From: an uncultured Bacteroidales bacterium
GTDB lineage: Bacteria; Bacteroidota; Bacteroidia; Bacteroidales; F082
Assembly: GCA_937884015.1 (NCBI GenBank)
Contig: CALGBV010000038.1
Coordinates: 1 to 13,054 of the forward strand
Reading direction: 5' to 3'
Length of the DNA: 13,054 bases
The notes under the pieces were generated by a model, which was given only the letters and a program-made list of their open reading frames with translations, was not told where the DNA came from and ran no database searches. This document shows, piece after piece, positions 7,024 to 13,054 of this stretch (position 1 is its first letter; each line of letters begins with the position of its first letter). The translations under genes and the position numbers were made by a program.

Positions 7024-7031
7024 CAAAGATA
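7024..7031 (-). promoter_or_regulatory. Putative -7 box (TATCTTTG) for the glycosyltransferase
   Basis: The minus strand reads TATCTTTG, matching TAnnTTTG, 24 bases before the GTG start. No clear TTTG is seen at -33. It lies close to the opposing box at 7046-7053, so the divergent promoters overlap. Confidence 0.42.
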
Positions 7032-7045
7032 GTAAAGATTTTGTT

Positions 7046-7053
7046 TATTTTTG
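7046..7053 (+). promoter_or_regulatory. Putative -7 box (TATTTTTG) for the secreted protein gene
   Basis: TATTTTTG fits TAnnTTTG and lies 20 bases before the ATG at 7074. A matching -33 TTTG is absent; that position overlaps the divergent promoter of the glycosyltransferase gene. Confidence 0.48.
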
Positions 7054-7073
7054 CAGCCTAAAATGAAATTGCA

Positions 7074-7646
7074 ATGAAGAAATCAGTATTTGTGATGCTC
7101 GTGGCGCTTTTTGTCACGGCAAGTGGCTTCGCTCAATCTAAAAACATCAATATGCGTGCTAAGTCGGCCGATGGAAAACAGGTTGTCATTCCTAAAGCCG
7201 GAAAGAAAGTAGATGCCATTGTTGGTCAGACGACTATGCTTGTCGATGGCAAGATTTATCCATTTTTGGCATTCTCTTACGTTTCGTGCGTCGGCGATTC
7301 GCTGACGGGCAAAGTGAGTGTTACGGTTGAGGCCACGGCCAAAAACGATTCCGTAACGATTGCCTTTGGCAGAAATTGCGGCGAAAATCCATGCCTGCGT
7401 GCCGTCGATATGAAAGGCAACCTTTTTGAAGGTTCTTTCGTTGAAAATGGCTATCAGGAAAAGACGTTGCCTGTCGGTGAAGCCGTGCGTTATGTGTTTG
7501 AATTTGAACAGATTCCTGTCGGTATGGAACGGTTTCATTTCGTGAAGGCGGAGTATGAAATCCGGAATGGCGAGGCGGCTTTCAGTTCGCAGGACTGCAA
7601 CCCTATTGGCGTGAAATATGCCAAAATCGAGTGGAAAAATTTGTAA
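7074..7646 (+). CDS. Secreted four-cysteine protein, function unknown
   Basis: 190 residues. Residues 1-20 are a Sec signal peptide (Lys-Lys, hydrophobic core, GFA cleavage site before Gln21); there is no lipobox, so the product should be soluble in the periplasm or outside. The mature part is rich in short beta strands and has four cysteines (72, 102, 107, 175), enough for two disulfide bonds, with the tightest pair in NCGENPC. No membrane helix, catalytic motif or C-terminal sorting domain is visible. I do not recognise the family. It begins behind its own probable promoter, and its TAA stop forms part of a probable promoter for tgt, so it may be transcribed both alone and into tgt 21 bases downstream. 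Confidence 0.78.
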   Translation: MKKSVFVMLVALFVTASGFAQSKNINMRAKSADGKQVVIPKAGKKVDAIVGQTTMLVDGKIYPFLAFSYVSCVGDSLTGKVSVTVEATAKNDSVTIAFGRNCGENPCLRAVDMKGNLFEGSFVENGYQEKTLPVGEAVRYVFEFEQIPVGMERFHFVKAEYEIRNGEAAFSSQDCNPIGVKYAKIEWKNL

Positions 7647-7651
7647 CTTTG
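7644..7651 (+). promoter_or_regulatory. Putative -7 box (TAACTTTG) for tgt, overlapping a stop codon
   Basis: TAACTTTG fits TAnnTTTG. Its first three bases are the stop codon of the upstream gene. It lies 16 bases before the tgt ATG at 7668. No good -33 TTTG is seen, so it may be weak or accidental. Confidence 0.38.
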
Positions 7652-7667
7652 CGGCAAAATAAATCAA

Positions 7668-8789
7668 ATGAAGTTCACGATAGCCTCAAACGACCCGAAA
7701 AGTTCGGCACGCGCCGGTCTCTTGCAGACCGACCACGGCCTGATTGAGACACCTATTTTTATGCCTGTCGGTACGGTGGAAGCCTGCCATATCCCCGATG
7801 TGAAGGACGAGGTGAAGGCTCAGATTATCCTTGGCAACACTTATCATTTGTATCTGCGCCCGGGACTGGATGTGCTGGAAGCCGCTGGCGGACTGCACAA
7901 ATTCAATGGTTGGGACCGCCCGATTTTGACGGATAGCGGTGGTTTTCAGGTGTTTTCGCTGACGGGTATCCGCAAAATGAAAGAGGAAGGCGTCGAGTTC
8001 CGTTCGCATATCGATGGTTCGAAACATTTGTTTTCGCCAGAGCGCGTGATGGACATTGAGCGCAGCATTGGTGCTGACATCATGATGGCTTTCGATGAAT
8101 GTGCCCCTGGCACTTCCGACTACAACTATGCCAAGCAGTCGATGGAACGCACCCACCGCTGGCTCGACCGCTGCGTGCAGCGTTTTTCCGAGACAGAACC
8201 GAAATACGGCTATTATCAGTCTCTGTTCCCGATTGTGCAGGGTTGCGTTTACCGCGATTTGCGCGAAAAATCAGCTGAATACATCGCTTCGAAAAATGCC
8301 GATGGCAACGCCATTGGCGGCCTTGCCGTGGGCGAGCCGACGGAAAAGATGTATGAGATGATTGAATTGGTCAACACGATTCTGCCGAAAGACAAACCAC
8401 GTTACCTGATGGGCGTGGGCACGCCAGCCAACATTCTGGAAGGCATTTCGCGCGGCGTGGATATGTTCGACTGCGTCATGCCGACCCGAAACGGGCGCAA
8501 CGGCATGATTTTCACTTCGGAAGGCATCATCAACCTGAAGAACGAAAAGTGGAAATACGACTTTTCGCCCGTCGACCCGAATGGCGAAACTTTCGTCGAC
8601 ACACAATATACAAGGGCATATTTGCGTCATCTTTTCATTGCGGGCGAATTGCTCGGCCCCATGATTGCGAGCCTGCACAACATTGGCTTCTATCTCTGGC
8701 TGGTGCGCGAAGCCCGCAAGCACATTCTGGCTGGCGATTTCGCCGAATGGCGCGATGTCATGCTCGTCAAAGTTACGCACAGACTGTAA
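7668..8789 (+). CDS. tgt: tRNA-guanine transglycosylase (queuosine pathway)
   Basis: 373 residues, usual bacterial length. Tgt swaps guanine 34 in the anticodon of Asp, Asn, His and Tyr tRNAs for the queuosine precursor preQ1. Key parts are present: DSGGFQVFSL with catalytic Asp89, FDEC (142-145), GGLAVGE (217-223), which lines the preQ1 pocket, MGVGTP (248-253), and DMFDCVMPTRNGRNG with the nucleophile Asp268. The odd point is the zinc site. The C-x-C-x2-C of the Zymomonas and E. coli enzymes aligns without gaps to Gly306, Thr308 and Asp311, while the fourth ligand His337 and the following YTRAYLRHL segment are kept. I recall similar loss in other Bacteroidales Tgt proteins, so it may be a lineage trait rather than decay. 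The gene overlaps the permease gene by one base. Confidence 0.96.
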   Translation: MKFTIASNDPKSSARAGLLQTDHGLIETPIFMPVGTVEACHIPDVKDEVKAQIILGNTYHLYLRPGLDVLEAAGGLHKFNGWDRPILTDSGGFQVFSLTGIRKMKEEGVEFRSHIDGSKHLFSPERVMDIERSIGADIMMAFDECAPGTSDYNYAKQSMERTHRWLDRCVQRFSETEPKYGYYQSLFPIVQGCVYRDLREKSAEYIASKNADGNAIGGLAVGEPTEKMYEMIELVNTILPKDKPRYLMGVGTPANILEGISRGVDMFDCVMPTRNGRNGMIFTSEGIINLKNEKWKYDFSPVDPNGETFVDTQYTRAYLRHLFIAGELLGPMIASLHNIGFYLWLVREARKHILAGDFAEWRDVMLVKVTHRL

Positions 8790-9868
8790 TGAAACTGATT
8801 GACAAATATATCATTAAAAAATACATCGGGACGTTTTTCTTCGCCATCTCGCTGCTGATTGTCATTGTCATCATTTTCGACCTTTCGGAAAATGTCGACA
8901 GTTTCATCAAGCATAATGCGCCTTGGCAGGAAATCGTGTTTCATTATTATATTCCTTTCATCCCGTATTTCATCAATCTGTTCATCTATCTTTTCACTTT
9001 CATTGCGGTGATTTTTTTCACCTCGAAGATGGCGGGCCATACCGAAGTCATTGCCATTTTGAGCAGTGGCATCAGTTTCAAGCGTTTCTTGTACCCTTAT
9101 CTTGTCGCTGCCATGTTGCTAGTCTACATGTCGTTGTATTTCAGTAATTTCCTTATTCCCCGAACTAATGTAATCCGCCGCGAATTTAAGAACGAATACA
9201 TGGAAAACCTGGTGCATGGTTCGGGCAGGAATGTGCATCTTCAGATTGGGAAAAACGAATACATTTATGTTGAAACCTTCAATGCCTTTACGAATACGGG
9301 ATATAAGTTTTCGTGGGAGCAATACGAAGGAAATGAATTGAAATACAAGATGTTAGCCGATATAATTGTCGGTGATTCCACTGTCCCGAACAAATGGAGT
9401 TTCCGGACTTATACGGAGCGTTATCTTGATGGGGAAAACGAGCGCATCATTCAGGGAAAGGAAATGGATACGACATTGAATCTGGTTCCTTCGGATCTGT
9501 TTCAGGTGAAAGAGGACTTTGAGGAAATGAATTTCTTTGACCTTCGCAATCATATTGCCGACATGAAGATGAAAGGGCAGGAGGGCATTAAGAACTATCA
9601 GTTTGAGATGCACCAGCGTTTTGCCTCGCCATTCGCCATTCTCATCCTGACTTTAATTGGCACGGCTTTGTCGAGCCGCAAGGTGAGGGGCGGCATCGGC
9701 GTTCACCTTGGCTTGGGCATCGCCATTGCTTTTTCTTACATTCTGTTCATGTCGTTCACCAAGGCATTTGCCATTTCGGGCAATGTGCCGCCGGCCATTG
9801 CGGCCTGGATTCCGAACATTTTGTATTGCGTTTTGGCAATTTATTTCCTGAAAAAAGCCCCAAAATGA
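8789..9868 (+). CDS. LptF/LptG-family permease (LPS export)
   Basis: 359 residues from the ATG at 8789, which shares its first base with the tgt stop (TAATG). A longer in-frame reading beginning at 8549 only translates tgt in another frame. Layout is the family's: three N-terminal membrane helices (about 13-30, 52-78, 99-121), a periplasmic beta-rich domain of about 150 residues (about 125-275), then three C-terminal helices (about 278-297, 303-325, 335-354). The EVIAILSSGISFKRF segment (86-100) after helix two and the HQRFASPFAILILTLIG segment (275-291) are typical of YjgP/YjgQ proteins. With LptB they form the ABC transporter that pulls LPS from the inner membrane onto the Lpt bridge. I cannot decide between LptF and LptG. 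Coupling to tgt is translational and common in Bacteroidetes, as far as I know. Confidence 0.93.
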   Translation: MKLIDKYIIKKYIGTFFFAISLLIVIVIIFDLSENVDSFIKHNAPWQEIVFHYYIPFIPYFINLFIYLFTFIAVIFFTSKMAGHTEVIAILSSGISFKRFLYPYLVAAMLLVYMSLYFSNFLIPRTNVIRREFKNEYMENLVHGSGRNVHLQIGKNEYIYVETFNAFTNTGYKFSWEQYEGNELKYKMLADIIVGDSTVPNKWSFRTYTERYLDGENERIIQGKEMDTTLNLVPSDLFQVKEDFEEMNFFDLRNHIADMKMKGQEGIKNYQFEMHQRFASPFAILILTLIGTALSSRKVRGGIGVHLGLGIAIAFSYILFMSFTKAFAISGNVPPAIAAWIPNILYCVLAIYFLKKAPK

Positions 9869-9889
9869 TTTTTTTTGAGGGAAAATCCG

Positions 9890-9897
9890 TATTTTCG
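9890..9897 (+). promoter_or_regulatory. Weak -7-like box (TATTTTCG) before the deoxynucleoside kinase
   Basis: TATTTTCG differs from TAnnTTTG by one base and lies 25 bases before the ATG at 9923. The nearest upstream TTTG (9874-9877) is only 12 bases away, too close for a -33 box. The 54-base gap after the permease gene shows no terminator hairpin. Confidence 0.25.
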
Positions 9898-9922
9898 CAA
9901 TTTGAATTAAATAAGATTTCTC

Positions 9923-10534
9923 ATGCATATCGCTATAGCAGGTAACATTGGCTCGGGCAAGACAACGCTCACCAAGCTCTTGGCCAAGCATTTCAATTGG
10001 ACACCTCATTTTGAGGAAGTTGACCACAATCCGTATCTCGACAGTTTCTACGAGGACATGCAACGCTGGTCGTTCAACATTCAGATTTTCTTCCTCAACA
10101 GCCGTTTCCGTCAGGTGATGGATATCCGAAACAGTGGCAAAAACGTCATTCAGGACCGCACCATCTATGAAGATGCCAACATCTTCGCTCCGAACCTTTA
10201 TTCGATGGGTTTGATGGAAACGCGCGACTACGAAAACTATCAGTCGCTGTTCGAACTGATGACAAAGTTCTTGCAGGCTCCCGATTTGCTGATTTATCTC
10301 CGCGCCTCTGTGCCGACTCTCATCAAGCACATCGCCAAGCGCAACCGCGACTATGAGCAGTCCATCAGCATCAGTTACCTGAACAACCTGAACGACCGCT
10401 ACGAAGAGTGGATAAAGAATTATTCGGCTGGCAAGCTGATGATTATTGACACCGATAACATCGAACTTGAAAATCCCGAGGATTTGAGTAAGGTCATCGA
10501 AGGCATTGAAGCAAGTTTGAACGGATTGTTCTGA
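9923..10534 (+). CDS. Deoxynucleoside kinase
   Basis: 203 residues, the length of bacterial deoxyadenosine/deoxyguanosine kinases. The P-loop is GNIGSGKTT (7-15). Glu31-Glu32 fall where the family has the base that activates the 5' hydroxyl. Gln54 in NIQIFFL should contact the nucleobase. QDRTIYED (77-84) is the DRS-like motif, and KRNRDYE (139-145) is the arginine lid. It transfers phosphate from a nucleoside triphosphate to a salvaged deoxynucleoside in the cytoplasm; which base it prefers cannot be read from the sequence. It is followed after two bases by kdsB, so the two are cotranscribed, although no pathway links them. Confidence 0.92.
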   Translation: MHIAIAGNIGSGKTTLTKLLAKHFNWTPHFEEVDHNPYLDSFYEDMQRWSFNIQIFFLNSRFRQVMDIRNSGKNVIQDRTIYEDANIFAPNLYSMGLMETRDYENYQSLFELMTKFLQAPDLLIYLRASVPTLIKHIAKRNRDYEQSISISYLNNLNDRYEEWIKNYSAGKLMIIDTDNIELENPEDLSKVIEGIEASLNGLF

Positions 10535-10536
10535 AT

Positions 10537-11289
10537 ATGAAGATTTTAGGAATTATACCGGCCCGATATGCTTCGACACGTTTTCCAGGCAAGCCTTTGG
10601 CTATGATTAAGGGAAAGACGATGATCAGGCGCGTATATGAACAGGCTTTGCAGTCGAAACTTGATGAGGTTGTCGTGGCTACCGATGACGTGCGCATTGC
10701 AGATGAAGTGATGTCGTTTGGCGGATGTTATGTCATGACCGACCCGAATCACCGTAGCGGCACCGACCGTTGCCGCGAGGCCCTCGATTTGATGGACGAA
10801 AGTTTCGATGCCGTGGTTAACATTCAAGGCGATGAACCGTTTATCAATCCGTTGCAAATCAATATGCTGTGCGATTTGATGCAGGAAGACGGCGTTTGCC
10901 TGGCATCGTTGGCCAAACGCATTGTTTCGGCTGACGAACTTTTCAGTCCGAACACGGTGAAGGTGGTGATGAGCGCCAAAGGCAAGGCCTTGTATTTCAG
11001 TAGGAATCCTATGCCTTTCATGCGTAATGTGGAGCATGACGACTGGATGAGAAAAGGCATTTTCTACAAACATATTGGCATTTATGCCTACAAGGCTGAA
11101 ACGCTTCGTCAGGTGGCCACCATGCCTGCTTCACGACTTGAAACTTCCGAATCGTTGGAGCAGTTGCGTTGGCTTGAAAATGGCCTGAGCATCAGAATGG
11201 GCATCACGGAGGCGGAAAACGTTTCCATTGATGTGCCAGCTGACATTGCCAAGGCAGAGGCCTTTTCAGTTATGAATCATTTTGAATAA
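10537..11289 (+). CDS. kdsB: 3-deoxy-manno-octulosonate cytidylyltransferase (CMP-KDO synthetase)
   Basis: 250 residues, full family length. Motifs: IPARYASTRFPGKPL (7-21) binds CTP; ATDD (48-51) and HRSGTDR (72-78) follow; VNIQGDEPF (94-102) holds the magnesium-binding Asp; a KHIGIYAY segment and ESLEQLRWLENG near the C-terminus bind KDO. The enzyme makes CMP-KDO from CTP and KDO, the activating step before KDO is added to lipid A in the cytoplasm. Its presence shows a Gram-negative LPS-type envelope and fits the LptF/LptG-type gene two genes upstream. The ATG lies two bases after the deoxynucleoside kinase stop, implying translational coupling. The active-site motifs are intact. Confidence 0.97.
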   Translation: MKILGIIPARYASTRFPGKPLAMIKGKTMIRRVYEQALQSKLDEVVVATDDVRIADEVMSFGGCYVMTDPNHRSGTDRCREALDLMDESFDAVVNIQGDEPFINPLQINMLCDLMQEDGVCLASLAKRIVSADELFSPNTVKVVMSAKGKALYFSRNPMPFMRNVEHDDWMRKGIFYKHIGIYAYKAETLRQVATMPASRLETSESLEQLRWLENGLSIRMGITEAENVSIDVPADIAKAEAFSVMNHFE

Positions 11290-11308
11290 ACTAAAGTAAT
11301 CGCATCGT

Positions 11309-11333
11309 CGCTTCGACAAGCTCAGCGTGCGGC
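11309..11333. repeat. REP-like dispersed repeat with the TTCGACAAGCTCAG core
   Basis: The core CTTCGACAAGCTCAGCG at 11311-11327 can form small hairpins (GCTT/AAGC around CGAC, or CGCT/AGCG). I know this core as a short dispersed intergenic repeat in many Bacteroidetes genomes. Only one copy is present here, in the 107-base gap between kdsB and the HU-SPOR gene. The flanking sequence is A-rich, and I see no terminator-like T run or convincing promoter in this gap. Confidence 0.55.
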
Positions 11334-11396
11334 AACATAAACAAGAAAACAAATAAACAATTCAACAGATAAACAGCCAACAACTCATCATCCCTC

Positions 11397-12479
11397 ATGC
11401 TCACCATTGCAGAATCCATATCCGACCTCCTTTTCCAGAACGATTTCGTCATTGTTCCGGGTTTGGGAGCGTTTGTGCGCGAAATGGGTTCGGCCAATGT
11501 CAATGTCATCACGCATCAGTTTGATCAGCCTTCGGCAACTATCACTTTTGACGCCAATAGGCGAGAAGATAACGATTTGTTGGCCAATTACTTGTCGTCT
11601 GTCAATAACATATCGATAGATGAAGCACGTAAGTTGGTGCTGATATTCGTCAACGAATGTTTCAGCAACTTGAAAACGGGCAAGACTGTGGATTTGTCAG
11701 GTCTTGGCACATTGTCGTTTAATGCAATGCAGGAGATTGATTTTGAACAGGATAAGTCGGTCAACCGCAACCCTGATGCTTTCGGATTGTGCGATTTTAC
11801 GGCGGTTCCTGTGTTCCAATCGAAGACCAGGGAAGAAATCAAGACGGAAATCGAACTGCAGCAAAAAGACAAGAATACGCCGATGACCGTTGATAAAAAA
11901 GCGGTTCATCAAGATGATGAAAAGCCGAAACGCCATCTTGGATGGCTGTGGGTTTTGTTGTCCATTTTAGCTTTAGCTGCAGTGTTATTCCTGCTTAACT
12001 ATTTTAAAGTCATTAAGATAGATTTCAACAGGTGGTTTGGTAATGAGGACCCGATTATGATTGTCGTTGATACTGTAAAACCGGATGAAAAGCCTGCCGT
12101 TTTGGATACTGTTGTGGCTGATACGCTTTTGGTAACGGATAACATCGTGAATGATACGGTTGATGTTTTGGTAGACACCGTGCTTACGCAAATTGAGCAG
12201 TCTCAGGAGTTGTCTGTTGAACCGCAACCGGTTGTGGAAACGCCGACTGAAGAAGCCAAAATCTTCATTGTCGGCGGTTGTTTCTCGTCAGAAGAAAACG
12301 CGACACGTTTAGCTATTTCATTGAAAGATAGAGGCTACGAATCGGCATTTGTGAAGCAACGCGGCAAACTTTGGGACGTGTATTATGGAAAATACCAGAC
12401 CATGGAAGAAGCAAAACTTGCTTTGAAAGAGATAAAGGAAAATTCGGACAACAAGGCTTGGATTATGGTTGGAAAGTGA
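11397..12479 (+). CDS. HU-like/SPOR membrane protein
   Basis: 360 residues. The N-terminal 125 residues match the bacterial HU-CCDC81 pattern: a first domain (1-60) with PGLGAFVRE (21-29) and a second (about 62-125) with an HU-like helix pair, then KTVDLSGLGTLSF (96-108), which resembles the beta arm of HU. A Lys/Glu-rich linker leads to one membrane helix (about 182-201). A periplasmic linker then repeats D-T-V/L six times (224-262) and is followed by a SPOR domain (about 286-358) with FIVGGCFSSEENA, then DVYYGKY. SPOR domains bind denuded glycans at the division septum. The topology puts the HU-like part in the cytoplasm and SPOR in the periplasm. Whether the HU part binds DNA or protein is not known to me. 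It looks monocistronic. Confidence 0.88.
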   Translation: MLTIAESISDLLFQNDFVIVPGLGAFVREMGSANVNVITHQFDQPSATITFDANRREDNDLLANYLSSVNNISIDEARKLVLIFVNECFSNLKTGKTVDLSGLGTLSFNAMQEIDFEQDKSVNRNPDAFGLCDFTAVPVFQSKTREEIKTEIELQQKDKNTPMTVDKKAVHQDDEKPKRHLGWLWVLLSILALAAVLFLLNYFKVIKIDFNRWFGNEDPIMIVVDTVKPDEKPAVLDTVVADTLLVTDNIVNDTVDVLVDTVLTQIEQSQELSVEPQPVVETPTEEAKIFIVGGCFSSEENATRLAISLKDRGYESAFVKQRGKLWDVYYGKYQTMEEAKLALKEIKENSDNKAWIMVGK

Positions 12480-12490
12480 TTTTCTAAGAA

Positions 12491-12536
12491 GTGGAAAGTT
12501 GAAAGTTTTAAAGTGAAAAGGTGAAAGTGTTGAAGT
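12491..12536. repeat. Degenerate purine-rich GAAAGT repeats
   Basis: Six to seven imperfect copies of a TGAAAGT-like unit, seven or eight bases each, start 12 bases after the HU-SPOR stop and run into the heptamer array. All copies are purine-rich on the plus strand. No gene or terminator is seen in this stretch. Confidence 0.6.
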
Positions 12537-12544
12537 GGGAAACT

Positions 12545-12614
12545 GAAAACTGAAAACCGATAACTGAAAACAGAAAACTGATAACTGATAACCGAAAACC
12601 GATAACTGATAACT
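12545..12614. repeat. Heptanucleotide tandem array, ten units of GA[AT]AAC[TCA]
   Basis: Ten uninterrupted seven-base units occupy exactly 70 bases, preceded by a six-base partial unit (12539-12544). Each unit is GAAAAC or GATAAC plus T, C or A. The array ends seven bases before the trmB ATG, so it forms the leader or promoter region of trmB. It has no spacers, so it is not CRISPR. Similar AACTGATAACTGAAAA tracts occur between genes in many Bacteroidetes, and short heptamer repeats are known from cyanobacteria. Confidence 0.9.
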
Positions 12615-12621
12615 AAAAAAC

Positions 12622-13054
12622 ATGTCAAAAAAGAATAAACTGGAACGTTTCGCCGAGAACAAGACATTCGGCAATTTGTTTGAATACTCCTATGAGCGCA
12701 TTATGGGGGAGGGTTTCCCTTTGCAGGGCCGTTGGCACGAGGATTTTTTCCATAACGATAATCCGATTGTGCTGGAACTGGGTTGCGGCAAGGGCGAATA
12801 CACCGTTGGCTTGGCAAGGGCGCACAAGGACATAAATTATATAGGTGTCGACATCAAGGGCGCGCGCATTTGGCGCGGCTTGAAGCAATCGAATGAGGAG
12901 GATTTGAAAAATGTGGCCTTCATTCGTGCTCGCATCGACCAGATTGAGCATTTCTTTGCAAAAAATGAAGTGGCCGAGATTTGGGTCACTTTCCCCGACC
13001 CGCATCCTGGCGAAGGCGAACGCAATGCCCGCCACCGCCTGACTTCGCCCGAGT
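12622..13054 (+). CDS. trmB: tRNA (guanine-N7-)-methyltransferase, 3' end missing
   Basis: I read 144 residues from the ATG at 12622 to the window end; bacterial TrmB proteins are usually somewhat over 200, so about a third is cut off. Visible motifs: the SAM-binding loop ELGCGKGEYTVGLA (about 53-66), IGVDIKGARIWRG (about 74-86) with the acidic residue binding the SAM ribose, FIRARIDQ, and WVTFPDPHPGEGERNARHRLTSPE, the TrmB catalytic signature with the PDPxP-like motif. The enzyme makes m7G at position 46 of tRNA variable loops. The start follows the heptamer array by seven bases. No Shine-Dalgarno is visible, and no recognisable promoter lies in the array, so transcription may come from upstream or from the A/T-rich repeats. 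Confidence 0.95.
   Translation, partial: MSKKNKLERFAENKTFGNLFEYSYERIMGEGFPLQGRWHEDFFHNDNPIVLELGCGKGEYTVGLARAHKDINYIGVDIKGARIWRGLKQSNEEDLKNVAFIRARIDQIEHFFAKNEVAEIWVTFPDPHPGEGERNARHRLTSPE

Noticed and set aside
7083..7667. Minus-strand frame of 194 codons opposite the secreted protein
   Set aside because: The plus strand has a proper signal peptide and promoter box; the minus frame has neither and shows shadow composition.
8549..8788. Extended N-terminus of 80 residues for the permease
   Set aside because: It would lie wholly inside tgt in another frame; the ATG at 8789 gives a standard family N-terminus.
9653..10330. Long minus-strand frame of 225 codons
   Set aside because: It is antisense to the permease and the deoxynucleoside kinase, both of which have clear motifs; it is His/Val-rich as expected of a shadow frame.
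11291..11512. Minus-strand frame containing HAELVEA
   Set aside because: This peptide is the typical false translation of the TTCGACAAGCTCAG repeat.
12545..12614. CRISPR array
   Set aside because: Units are seven bases with no spacers and no cas genes nearby.
12318..12674. Minus-strand reading frames rich in Q-L-S-V and Y-Q repeats
   Set aside because: They are translations of the heptamer array plus the ends of the HU-SPOR and trmB genes; this QLSV-type pattern is a well-known artefact of such repeats.
1..13054. A new defence, secretion or mobile system
   Set aside because: No transposase, integrase, toxin-antitoxin, nuclease-helicase or secretion cluster is present; the genes are mainly housekeeping with isolated unknowns.

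Overview
The window reads as chromosomal DNA of a Bacteroidota bacterium, most likely order Bacteroidales. The evidence is gene content (RNase Y, ZapA, a fused HU-like/SPOR protein, a DUF3943-type outer-membrane protein, KDO synthesis as in a Gram-negative), scarce Shine-Dalgarno sequences, and repeated TAnnTTTG boxes just upstream of genes, which is the -7 element of the Bacteroidetes primary sigma factor. I see no mobile element, CRISPR array, tRNA or rRNA, and no clear island; this looks like core genome with a few poorly characterised envelope genes.

Layout. 1-799 (-): 5' part of a UshA-like metallophosphatase lipoprotein, cut by the window edge. 908-3354 (+): a coiled-coil ZapB-like protein, ZapA, a probable 6S RNA (about 1556-1746) and RNase Y, closed by a strong intrinsic terminator. 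3476-4726 (+): a secreted DUF3943-family outer-membrane protein. 4766-5835 (+): two tandem paralogous small four-helix membrane proteins of unknown function. 5836-6999 (-): a membrane-anchored family 2 glycosyltransferase that abuts its convergent neighbour with no gap. 7074-7646 (+): a secreted four-cysteine protein of unknown function. 7668-11289 (+): tgt, an LptF/LptG-type permease, a deoxynucleoside kinase and kdsB, tightly packed in two pairs. 11397-12479 (+): a protein with two HU-like domains, a membrane helix and a SPOR domain. 12491-12614: purine-rich repeats ending in a clean heptamer array. 12622-13054 (+): the 5' part of trmB.

How the genes fit together. One theme is division and envelope: ZapA and its coiled-coil partner act at the Z-ring, SPOR domains bind septal peptidoglycan, KdsB activates KDO for LPS, and the LptF/G-type permease extracts LPS from the inner membrane. 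The other theme is RNA: 6S RNA, RNase Y, the tRNA base exchange enzyme Tgt and the tRNA methyltransferase TrmB. The most interesting points are the zapA-6S-rny arrangement, a Tgt without the three zinc-binding cysteines, the unexplained tandem membrane paralogs, the HU-SPOR architecture, and a heptamer array ending seven bases before the trmB start. I did not find a convincing new multi-gene system.
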